From Deltaproteobacteria bacterium (lineage in GTDB: Bacteria > Desulfobacterota > Dissulfuribacteria > Dissulfuribacterales > UBA3076), in contig PQXD01000019.1 in the NCBI GenBank assembly GCA_003194485.1, positions 1 through 42,034 of the forward strand: a stretch of 42,034 nucleotides of DNA, read 5' to 3'. A model generated the notes under the pieces. The model did no database searches and had not been told where the DNA came from. It saw only the letters and a list, made by a program, of their open reading frames with translations. This document shows, one piece after another, positions 9,153 to 15,177 of this stretch (its first letter is position 1; each line of letters begins with the position of its first letter). A program made the position numbers and the translations under genes.

Positions 9153-9243
9153 ACCCCCTCCTTTTCTTGTCAGAATGATTTGCGGGTTTCATCCCATCCC
9201 CCCTTACGGCGCGAAAAAGACATCTTCATCAATTCTATTATAA

Positions 9244-10482
9244 TTATACCACTTCTATCCGGTCTTCAAGGCCGTGAAGCACGCCGATCATCAATGCAAG
9301 GTATTCTTTCAACTGCCGTGTCAGGAGGAAATTCTCAAGAACAAGACGTCTTGCCCTGATGCCCATTTCCTCCAACCTATCCATACGGTGCAGGAGATAA
9401 CGGATGCGCAGGGCAGCGCCTTCAGGGCTTTTTACCCTAAAACCGGTAAAGTGATCTATTACCTGCAGACGAATTCCACCCGTATCTCCTCCGATCACTG
9501 GTTTTCCTTTCCACATTGCCTCTGTAACAGTGAGCCCAAAGCCCTCCTTTACGGACTTCTGAAGCACAATATCAGAGGCCCGCTGCAAGGCATTGACAGT
9601 CCTGTGGGCATCCGGCGGAAGAAGCAGTACATGGACATCTTCTTCGTCTTCCGCAGCCTTTCTGACCTCCTCAAGCACCTTTTCGCCTTCAGGGTCATCG
9701 GTGGCACCGCCGCCTGCCAGGACCAATTGCAAAGGCACCATCTTTCTGGCATATCTGAATGCCTCTATCACGCCAAGGGGATCCTTAAACCGGTCAAAAC
9801 GTGAAACCTGCAAAATAAAGGGTAAATCCGGCTTCAGGCCAAAGCGGTCAAAGACGCTCCTGATCTCTTCTTTGGGAAGGTCCATGTTTTTTTCGCTCAA
9901 GGGATCTATACTGGGGGCGATCAGGTACTGGGGGTGGGGCAGGAGCTGGGCAAACTGCGCCAGGGAGAATACGCTGGCGTCATAGCCCTCTACCCACTTC
10001 CTTAAATACTTCCATACCGGGCGATACGGACGGCTGCAGTCTATATGGCACCTCCATATCCACTTTCCGCGCCTGTTGGGGCAGAAGTTGAGGAACGGCG
10101 CTGGTTGAGGATCATGTATAAAGACAAAGTCAGCCTCTTCAAGGACGGGCCGGAGTCTCTCCGCATTCTCTGCATTAACGGTCTCATAGGTCTCCAGCAG
10201 GGCCTCTGAAATATCTGTTGGAGAGCCCTGGACGGCATTGTGAAACCCCTTGGTGCATTGATAAAAATCAGGACTGCCCTCCAATACTTCCCAGATCACA
10301 TCAAGGCCAAGGGCCTCCATCATGGGGACGAGTTTTCTGAGGATCTCAGCCACTCCTCCTCCCTCCCTGGTGGAATTTATATGAACAACCTTCATGCCTT
10401 TAAGGGGGGCAGCCAGTTGATAAAGGTGATTTATTACGTCCCGGCCAGTAACTTCTGCGTATCTGTCAAGGAATTCGCTCAC
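9244..10482 (-). CDS. treT: TreT-like trehalose synthase glycosyltransferase (GT4)
   Basis: A 412-residue GT-B retaining glycosyltransferase resembling TreT, which joins NDP-glucose and glucose into trehalose. The N-terminal domain has the phosphate/nucleotide loop region NSTREGGGVAEIL (36-48), HDPQPAP (123-129) and WRCHID (143-148). The C-terminal domain has QVSRFDRFKDP (225-235) and the EX7E motif EGFGLTVTE (313-321). These positions fit the TreT family better than general GT4 enzymes. Its start overlaps the DUF5752 stop by 4 nt (ATGA type), indicating translational coupling. Having both a TreT-like and an OtsA-like enzyme in one operon is unusual; acceptor identity is inferred, not shown. 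Confidence 0.85.
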   Translation of the reverse strand: MSEFLDRYAEVTGRDVINHLYQLAAPLKGMKVVHINSTREGGGVAEILRKLVPMMEALGLDVIWEVLEGSPDFYQCTKGFHNAVQGSPTDISEALLETYETVNAENAERLRPVLEEADFVFIHDPQPAPFLNFCPNRRGKWIWRCHIDCSRPYRPVWKYLRKWVEGYDASVFSLAQFAQLLPHPQYLIAPSIDPLSEKNMDLPKEEIRSVFDRFGLKPDLPFILQVSRFDRFKDPLGVIEAFRYARKMVPLQLVLAGGGATDDPEGEKVLEEVRKAAEDEEDVHVLLLPPDAHRTVNALQRASDIVLQKSVKEGFGLTVTEAMWKGKPVIGGDTGGIRLQVIDHFTGFRVKSPEGAALRIRYLLHRMDRLEEMGIRARRLVLENFLLTRQLKEYLALMIGVLHGLEDRIEVV

Positions 10483-11168
10483 GAGTTCACTCCGCTGAAG
10501 TATTCCCCCAGCACCATGGTGACCATATGACGCAATTCTTTCAGAGAAGAAAAGAATGGATCAACGGCCATCAGCTTAAGCCTGAGATCATTATATTTAT
10601 CGCCCCATCCTATTAACCACGCGCTGAAGTCGTCACTTCTGTCTTCTGTCCTCTTGCGGGCATCTATAAAGTGGTAAAATACGCTGCCGATGGTCATCTT
10701 TGCCACTGCGGCCGGCAGATCTGACGGCCTCTCCAGATAACGCCCGGTATCCAATACCACTATCTGGGAACGGATAAAATGAAATTGCTGATCGGCCCTT
10801 GTCCAGGGCACGAATTCATTCTCGTACAGCCTGTCTTCTACCCGCTCCACCAATTCCTTTCTGACTGATTCAATATCTTCATAGTCAGTTGGGTCAATAA
10901 CACTCAGCTTCTCCGCCAAGGCCTTTTCGTTAAGACGATGATATACCCAGGCTGCAAAATCATTACTGTACTCAGGTTCATCAAACTGGGGCTCCAGAAA
11001 ACGCCCCCAGAAGTGATGATATATGCTGCTCTCATGGACCCTCAGCAGCCCCTCTTTAAATTCTCTCAGGTTTTGGGCCCTGTAACCAGTGGCCATGGAG
11101 ACAAGTGCGCAATCCCTTATATTAAAGGGTTGAGTAAGCGGGCTTTTGCCATCATCCTGTTCAGCCAT
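10479..11168 (-). CDS. DUF5752 family protein, first gene of the trehalose operon
   Basis: A 229-residue soluble protein that I assign to DUF5752 from its two similar halves. The first has SIYHHFWGRFLEP, YSNDFAAWVYHRLNEKALAEKL and IDPTDYEDIE; the second has SVFYHFIDARKRTEDRSDDFSAWLIG followed by LKLMAVDPFF. The duplicated (Y/F)HHF...(D)DFSAW pattern suggests an internal repeat with conserved His, Arg and Asp residues. No function is known to me. The 4-nt overlap with treT and its first position argue for a role in trehalose-type sugar metabolism, such as regulation or handling of the product. The ATG at 11168 is preceded by AGAGGAG. Confidence 0.75.
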   Translation of the reverse strand: MAEQDDGKSPLTQPFNIRDCALVSMATGYRAQNLREFKEGLLRVHESSIYHHFWGRFLEPQFDEPEYSNDFAAWVYHRLNEKALAEKLSVIDPTDYEDIESVRKELVERVEDRLYENEFVPWTRADQQFHFIRSQIVVLDTGRYLERPSDLPAAVAKMTIGSVFYHFIDARKRTEDRSDDFSAWLIGWGDKYNDLRLKLMAVDPFFSSLKELRHMVTMVLGEYFSGVNS

Positions 11169-11546
11169 GCCAAAACTCCTCTTTCATGATCCCTATACCT
11201 ATGAATTTGTCTATTCAGGAGGAATCAGCCCCTGTATCATGTTTTATTTATCGTATAAAGCCAAAAAGTTTTTAAGGTTGCAGCGGAATCATATAATCCA
11301 CCTCACAGCCGTGCATCCTGCTCAATTACAAGAACATCATTGCAAGTATTATATCTACTTCCTCTTGATCAGGCAAATAACGAGTCCTGCCGGAGTTATT
11401 TTCAGGTAAGCACATTCAAAAATATTTTCTGTCCATTGGAAATTTTCAGACAGAAACTTGCTTGACTCAAGGAACTCAGGACTTATATTTTTTACTGAAT
11501 ATTCGGCCGCATAATAAATATTTTAAAATACAAGGAGGTATGCACC
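11169..11546. other. Divergent intergenic region between trehalose operon and hsp20
   Basis: A gene-free stretch of 378 nt between divergently transcribed units. It is AT-rich and must hold the promoters of both. A good candidate for the + strand is given separately; for the - strand I see only weak -10-like hexamers and name none. Confidence 0.5.
11462..11489 (+). promoter_or_regulatory. Candidate promoter of hsp20
   Basis: TTGACT at 11462-11467, 16-nt spacer, TATATT at 11484-11489, placing the transcript start about 50 nt before the hsp20 ATG. The first element lies in a small palindrome (CTTGACTCAAG, 11461-11471) that could be an operator. No CIRCE element was seen. Confidence 0.5.
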
Positions 11547-11990
11547 ATGTTTGAAGTCACACCATGGAGACCATTTCGTGAACTGAGCAATCTTAGAAGG
11601 GAGATGGAAGATCTTTGGGAAAATATTGCAGGTGAAAGGGAATTCCTGCCCATGAGAGGGGAATGGGTGCCTGCTTTAGATGTATCAGAGACAAAGGATT
11701 CCCTTATTGTAAAAGCGGAAATCCCGGGTATGGAACCAAAGGATATTGACATATCCATATCCGGCGATCTGCTGACAATAAAAGGGGAAAAGAAGCAAAA
11801 GACCGAGGAAAAGAAAGAGAGCTTCCATCGCATCGAGACACGCTACGGGGCCTTTTCCAGGACAATCAGAGTTCCTGTAGCAGTAAATTCTGACAAAATA
11901 GATGCATCCTACGATAAGGGTGTCTTAAAGATTGTCCTCCCCAAAAAGGAAGAGATAAAGGCAAAACAGATCGAAATCAAACAGGGTTAA
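11547..11990 (+). CDS. Small heat shock protein, Hsp20/alpha-crystallin family
   Basis: An ATP-independent holdase chaperone of 147 residues. The N-terminal arm (MFEVTPWRPFRELSNLRREM) is followed by the alpha-crystallin domain from about residue 40: WVPALDVSETKDSLIVKAEIPGM, DIDISISGDLLTIKGEKK, the FHRIETRYGAFSRTIRVP strand, and the A-x-x-x-n-GVL motif as ASYDKGVLKIVLPK. The C-terminus KQIEIKQ supplies the I-x-I tail motif that caps neighbouring subunits in the oligomer. A strong AGGAGGT precedes the ATG. It is a single-gene unit, with its own promoter and a terminator directly after it, as expected for a stress gene. Confidence 0.96.
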   Translation: MFEVTPWRPFRELSNLRREMEDLWENIAGEREFLPMRGEWVPALDVSETKDSLIVKAEIPGMEPKDIDISISGDLLTIKGEKKQKTEEKKESFHRIETRYGAFSRTIRVPVAVNSDKIDASYDKGVLKIVLPKKEEIKAKQIEIKQG

Positions 11991-12018
11991 TCCTGTCCCG
12001 ATCTGCTAAAAACTGAAG

Positions 12019-12045
12019 GGCAGCTTTTTAAAACGCTGCCTTTTT
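12019..12045 (+). terminator. Intrinsic terminator after hsp20
   Basis: GGCAGC (12019-12024) pairs with GCTGCC (12035-12040), with a 10-nt loop and five T residues at 12041-12045, starting 29 nt after the hsp20 stop. Confidence 0.8.
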
Positions 12046-12195
12046 CTGACACGGATTGCACGGATGTATGGTCTGATGAAGCAGGACGCATGGAGCAGGG
12101 GGAAAGAAAAGGGCGGCCGGTGGTTGTTGCGTCCTCTAAATTCAGTTGCCTGAATTCCAAACAAATCACCAGCAGCGCAATCCGTGTCACAAAAA
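12041..12195. repeat. MITE-like element with 19-nt terminal inverted repeats
   Basis: TTTTT(C/G)TGACACGGATTGC occurs at 12041-12059 and as its reverse complement at 12177-12195, 13 nt of it perfect plus a T5/A5 extension with one mismatch. The 117 nt between have no gene. The left end shares the T-tract of the hsp20 terminator. Size and ends resemble a small non-autonomous element, but no target duplication was recognised. Confidence 0.5.
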
Positions 12196-12353
12196 TAAAT
12201 ACAGTTATCCAGTGAAACAACGTCATCGGAACTTGTCAATGAAAATGAGATCACCTGTATTTAAAATTAAAGTACAATAATTATGTGACTCTTCAATTTT
12301 TTCATCAAGTTTTTCTAGAGCATAAGCATAAAGGTTAAAGGTGCCTCCTCAAT

Positions 12354-12407
12354 CCCCCCGTCGTCGGGGGGACTCCCTACCTGGCTTCGGCCCTGCACCC
12401 AGGTAGG
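12354..12407. repeat. Two adjacent GC-rich hairpins
   Basis: The first hairpin is CCCCCCG (12354-12360), loop TCGT, CGGGGGG (12365-12371). The second is a 9-bp stem CCTACCTGG (12376-12384) with CCAGGTAGG (12399-12407) and a 14-nt loop. Neither is followed by a T run, so they are not ordinary terminators. They could belong to a small structured RNA or to a degenerate repeat. Confidence 0.5.
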
Positions 12408-12427
12408 CTTAATACGCCTCCTCGCTA

Positions 12428-12603
12428 ATATCCAGCCTTGAAGCGGTTACCTTTTTCCGGGTTTCAAAGCTCACTCATTGCAGACCGGAGAGGCAGTGCA
12501 ATACTGGCCCGCTACCCAAAACCCTGCAAAAGGCAAACCGCTCCTGCGGCAAGGCACGGATGGCAACTCATACAGCGGCCCACGGGTTCACCGAATATTT
12601 ATA
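12428..12603 (+). repeat. Dispersed repeat, copy A
   Basis: About 140 nt (12428-12567) match the reverse complement of 18851-18991 with few differences, estimated by eye at about 90% identity. The right end, CACGGGTTCACCGAATATTTA (12581-12601 region), matches the inverted left end of the second copy at 18705-18726. Compared with the second copy, this one lacks a long central hairpin and its left terminal repeat. No protein is encoded. Confidence 0.75.
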
Positions 12604-12756
12604 TTGAGGGAAATGTTGGCGAATCTTTAAAAGGATGTTATTGACCATTGAATAACTTTGATGTGAAGATTGGAAATGTCCATGGGGGTAGATTTTGATA
12701 ATATTAAAAGACTTAAAAAAACAACTTTAATTTTCTCATGAAAAAAGGAGGATGCT

Positions 12757-13092
12757 ATGTATAAGCTGTTTAAAATTATGGTCATTATTGCCTGCATCAA
12801 TTTTCTGCCATTTCTTTCTTCTTCTTGCACCCATGCAAGGCCACCCAAACCAGGACCAAATTTTATTTGGGTAGCTCCTCACACACTGCCAAGCGGAATA
12901 TTTGTGCCCGGTCATTGGAAGTACACCGGGCCGGTGCATCCAGGAAAGACGTGGGTGCCGGGACACTATAGGCCGGACGGGACCTGGAAGCCGGGTCATT
13001 GGAAAAAACTGGTTTCCCCAAAACCAGGTAAAATATGGGTACCAGGACATCACGGTCCACGGGGAAGGTGGATACCAGGGCACTGGAGATAA
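12757..13092 (+). CDS. Secreted WxxGHW-repeat protein
   Basis: A 111-residue exported protein. A hydrophobic signal segment (residues 5-22) ends at LSSSC, so Cys24 might be lipidated, although the box is imperfect. The mature part consists of repeats built on W-x-P-G-H-W/Y: FVPGHWKY, WVPGHYRPDGTW, WKPGHWKK, WVPGHHGPRGRW and WIPGHWR. This matches the YXWXXGHW/BcpO-type repeat family, for which I know no function; the regular Trp, Gly and His suggest a compact surface or metal-binding structure. AGGAGG at 12746-12751 gives a strong start. It is a lone gene between structured intergenic sequences. Confidence 0.8.
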   Translation: MYKLFKIMVIIACINFLPFLSSSCTHARPPKPGPNFIWVAPHTLPSGIFVPGHWKYTGPVHPGKTWVPGHYRPDGTWKPGHWKKLVSPKPGKIWVPGHHGPRGRWIPGHWR

Positions 13093-13107
13093 ACATAAGA
13101 CGTTTTC

Positions 13108-13167
13108 CCCGCCAGCATGGCGGGCAAAAAGTGGCTATCCGGCCATTTGCCGGTTTGGCAGATGGCC
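13108..13167. repeat. Two hairpins downstream of the WxxGHW gene
   Basis: CCCGCCA (13108-13114) pairs with TGGCGGG (13118-13124) over a 3-nt loop, with outer TTTT/AAAA pairing beyond one mismatch. A second stem pairs GGCCATTTGCC (13141-13151) with GGCAGATGGCC (13157-13167), one G-T pair, 5-nt loop. The T runs are on the wrong side for intrinsic termination on either strand. Confidence 0.55.
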
Positions 13168-13234
13168 CGAGTCTGTGTGTGTCGAGCGGGCATAGCGATG
13201 GCACTTCAGGTGCTTGGAGGATACGCCAGATTCA

Positions 13235-13294
13235 ATAGCATCAATATAATACCGATAAATGATGACTTGACAACTATAATATAGATGCTATGAT
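13235..13294 (+). promoter_or_regulatory. vapBC promoter with operator-like inverted repeat
   Basis: TTGACA (13267-13272), 16-nt spacer, TATGAT (13289-13294) is the best promoter match in the window. Inverted arms ATAGCATC (13235-13242) and GATGCTAT (13284-13291) surround it and extend to 16 nt each with two mismatches; the right arm overlaps the -10 box. This fits autorepression by the VapBC complex. The predicted start of transcription falls at or next to the vapB ATG at 13301, so the mRNA may be leaderless. Confidence 0.6.
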
Positions 13295-13300
13295 GTTTTT

Positions 13301-13567
13301 ATGAGAACAACGCTTACAATAGATGATGACCTTTTTCGTGAATTGCGACAAAAGGCCAATGATACCGGTTCTTCTTTTAAGGAGATAGTGAATAAGGTCC
13401 TTAGAGCAGGCCTGAAGGGTTTCAATAAACCGAAATCCTTCAAGCCCTATAAATGCAAAACGTATTCTCTCGGTTACCCTCCACGTGCAGATCTTGATCA
13501 TGCCTTAGATCTTGCAGGGCACCTTGAGTCCGAAGAAATCGCCAGGAAGCTTTCACTTCGGAAATGA
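13301..13567 (+). CDS. vapB: VapB-type antitoxin
   Basis: An 88-residue ribbon-helix-helix antitoxin. The N-terminus MRTTLTIDDDLFRELRQKA has the strand-helix pattern of the RHH DNA-binding fold, followed by the second helix (SFKEIVNKVLRAGL). The C-terminal tail (residues about 45-88, YKCKTYSLGYPPRADL...) is the part expected to wrap the toxin. It overlaps the toxin gene by 4 nt (ATGA). No Shine-Dalgarno sequence is visible and the promoter lies directly upstream, consistent with a leaderless start. The pair is flanked by repeat-rich DNA, consistent with horizontal acquisition. Confidence 0.88.
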   Translation: MRTTLTIDDDLFRELRQKANDTGSSFKEIVNKVLRAGLKGFNKPKSFKPYKCKTYSLGYPPRADLDHALDLAGHLESEEIARKLSLRK

Positions 13568-13992
13568 AAGTTGTCGATATCAATTTATTAATTTACGCTA
13601 TCAATAAAGATACTCCCCATCATCTCAAGGCAAAGAAGTGGCTCGAAGCATCCCTGTCAAGCGATGAACCCTTCGGATTTGCATGGACCGTCATTTTAGG
13701 TTTTTTGAGGATTACTACCAACAGCAGAATTATGCCAACGCCTCTTTCATCAGAGATTGCTTTGGAGATCATTGATGAATGGATCAGGCAGCCGCCGTCC
13801 AGGATCATTGTCGCAACAGAGCGGCATTGGTCTATCCTGAAGGAACTTCTCATGCCCCTCGGAACAGCCGCGAATTTAACTTCTGATGCGCATCTTGCCG
13901 CACTGGCTATTGAACATGGTGCGCGATTATTCTCCACGGATAATGACTTCAGCCGATTCGCAATGCTGCGGTGGACAAATCCCATTAATTAA
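13564..13992 (+). CDS. vapC: VapC-type PIN-domain toxin
   Basis: A 142-residue PIN-domain endoribonuclease expected to cleave RNA, often tRNA or rRNA in this family, and to be neutralised by the VapB encoded just before. Visible acidic residues of the metal site are D5 (VVDINLLIYA), D108 (NLTSDAHLAAL) and D126/D128 (STDNDFSRF). The segment FAWTVILGFLRITTN carries Gly46 where many VapCs have an acidic residue, a feature also seen in some members of this subfamily. RWTNPI at the C-terminus is typical. The gene is complete and ends close to the convergent coaD. Confidence 0.9.
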   Translation: MKVVDINLLIYAINKDTPHHLKAKKWLEASLSSDEPFGFAWTVILGFLRITTNSRIMPTPLSSEIALEIIDEWIRQPPSRIIVATERHWSILKELLMPLGTAANLTSDAHLAALAIEHGARLFSTDNDFSRFAMLRWTNPIN

Positions 13993-14029
13993 TCGAGGGT
14001 AAACTTCCGGACAAAAAATCTCAGGGCCT

Positions 14030-14527
14030 TTACCTAAACGCCTTTCTTAAACGCTCTTCTACCAATGGCGGGACAAGCCCCTCAAGACTGCCGCCGAAAC
14101 GGGCGGCCTCCTTGACTATGGTGGAGCTTATATAAATCCAGCGGAACCCGGTCATCAGGAATACGGTCTCTATATTGCGGGACAGCTTGCGGTTCATCAG
14201 GGCCCGCTGGAGCTCGTAATCAAAATCCGAGACGGCTCTTAATCCCCGCAGTATGGCACAGGCCCCATACCTGGCGGCAAGATCCACCAAGAGCCCATCA
14301 AAACTGGTTATCTCTACTCTTCCGTTTGTTCCCATTGTCTCACGAACCATCTCCAGACGCTCTTCCAGGGTAAACAGGCTCTCTTTAACAGGATTGATAC
14401 CTATGGCGATCACTACCCTGTCAAAAAGCTTTAATGCCCGATCAATAAGATCCAAATGGCCGTTGGTCACCGGATCAAAGGTGCCCGGATATACTGCTAT
14501 GCGAGATGTTGGATTTGGTGATTGCAT
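14030..14527 (-). CDS. coaD: Phosphopantetheine adenylyltransferase
   Basis: Transfers AMP from ATP to 4'-phosphopantetheine, the penultimate step of coenzyme A synthesis. The 165 residues carry the nucleotidyltransferase motif YPGTFDPVTNGH (13-24), RGLRAVSDFDYE, and the C-terminal ISSTIVKEAARFGG (ISSTxxKE is the ATP-contacting motif). The start overlaps rsmD by 31 nt, and rsmD-coaD is a very common gene pair in bacteria. It is the last gene of the long - strand block; only a weak 6-bp GGTAAA/TTTACC repeat follows, so no clear terminator is named. Confidence 0.97.
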   Translation of the reverse strand: MQSPNPTSRIAVYPGTFDPVTNGHLDLIDRALKLFDRVVIAIGINPVKESLFTLEERLEMVRETMGTNGRVEITSFDGLLVDLAARYGACAILRGLRAVSDFDYELQRALMNRKLSRNIETVFLMTGFRWIYISSTIVKEAARFGGSLEGLVPPLVEERLRKAFR

Positions 14528-15138
14528 TGTATTGACCTGTAAAACCAGAGCTCAGTCTGGCCGTATATCCGCCTGTCCATCAGTTGAATGGATGATCTTG
14601 TTTCATGCCCTTTCTTCTCAGTCTCACGGCTGGATATAACTTTGTGAGGAAGCTTTTCTCCTTTAGACTCTTCAGCAACCATCCATCCCCCGGGGGCCAA
14701 GGCGCCAGTCTCTGCTACCCATTCCAGGGCCTTTTTACCAAGGCCCTGGGAATATGGGGGATCGGCAAATATCAAATTAAAGGGCCCATGTTTGAGAACC
14801 AGACCAAGTGATTTCGAACCGGTCCTGATATCGGCCCGGACAACTTTCGCGCGCTCGCTGAAGCCGCACAAACTGAGGTTTCGCCTGATGAGATCAAGGG
14901 ACGATCTGTGGTGATCTACAAAGACGACCTCCCTTGCGGCCCTGGAAAGGGCTTCAATCCCCAATGCCCCGGTACCGGCAAAGAGATCGAGAACACTGCA
15001 CGATTCCCAGGGATATTTCAGGCGGACGGCCAGGATCTGAAATAGCGCCTCACGTACAAGATCTGATGTAGGACGTAAACAGCGGCCTTTGGGCCCTATC
15101 AAGCGCCGCCCCCGGGCCTGTCCTCCGGTGATTCGCAT
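14497..15138 (-). CDS. rsmD: 16S rRNA m2G966 methyltransferase
   Basis: SAM-dependent enzyme that methylates G966 of 16S rRNA. Of 213 residues, 1-30 hold the conserved MRITGGQARGRRL and RPTSDLVREALF; DLFAGTGALGIEALSR (51-66) is the SAM loop; FADPPY (124-129) is the base-flipping motif. The C-terminal 25 residues (IQCNHQIQHLA end) read into the coaD start region, so the overlap of 31 nt extends the protein beyond the usual ending. The ATG at 15138 has no obvious Shine-Dalgarno sequence. Confidence 0.95.
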   Translation of the reverse strand: MRITGGQARGRRLIGPKGRCLRPTSDLVREALFQILAVRLKYPWESCSVLDLFAGTGALGIEALSRAAREVVFVDHHRSSLDLIRRNLSLCGFSERAKVVRADIRTGSKSLGLVLKHGPFNLIFADPPYSQGLGKKALEWVAETGALAPGGWMVAEESKGEKLPHKVISSRETEKKGHETRSSIQLMDRRIYGQTELWFYRSIQCNHQIQHLA

Positions 15139-15177
15139 CAGACGTTAATCGTGAAAGCCGCCTATTCCCCATTATCG

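Larger units (their letters stand above)
12046..12756. other. 711-nt gene-free interval rich in repeats and hairpins
   Basis: No gene-like frame is supported. From left to right it holds the 12041-12195 inverted-repeat element, AT-rich sequence to about 12340, two GC-rich hairpins (12354-12407), a 176-nt dispersed repeat (12428-12603), and an AT-rich stretch to the next gene that may contain its promoter (TTGACC near 12643 is the only hint). The sharp shifts in base composition suggest a patchwork of insertions. Confidence 0.6.

Noticed and set aside
12354-12407. Possible CRISPR repeat because of palindromic GC-rich words
   Set aside because: The units are not repeated at regular spacing and there are no spacers or cas genes.
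12438-12644. 68-codon open frame within the 12.5-kb repeat
   Set aside because: It coincides with the dispersed repeat, whose other copy has indels that break the frame; there is no ribosome site.
13993-14029. GGTAAA/TTTACC pair between vapC and coaD as a bidirectional terminator
   Set aside because: A 6-bp AT-rich stem with a loop of more than 20 nt is too weak to call.
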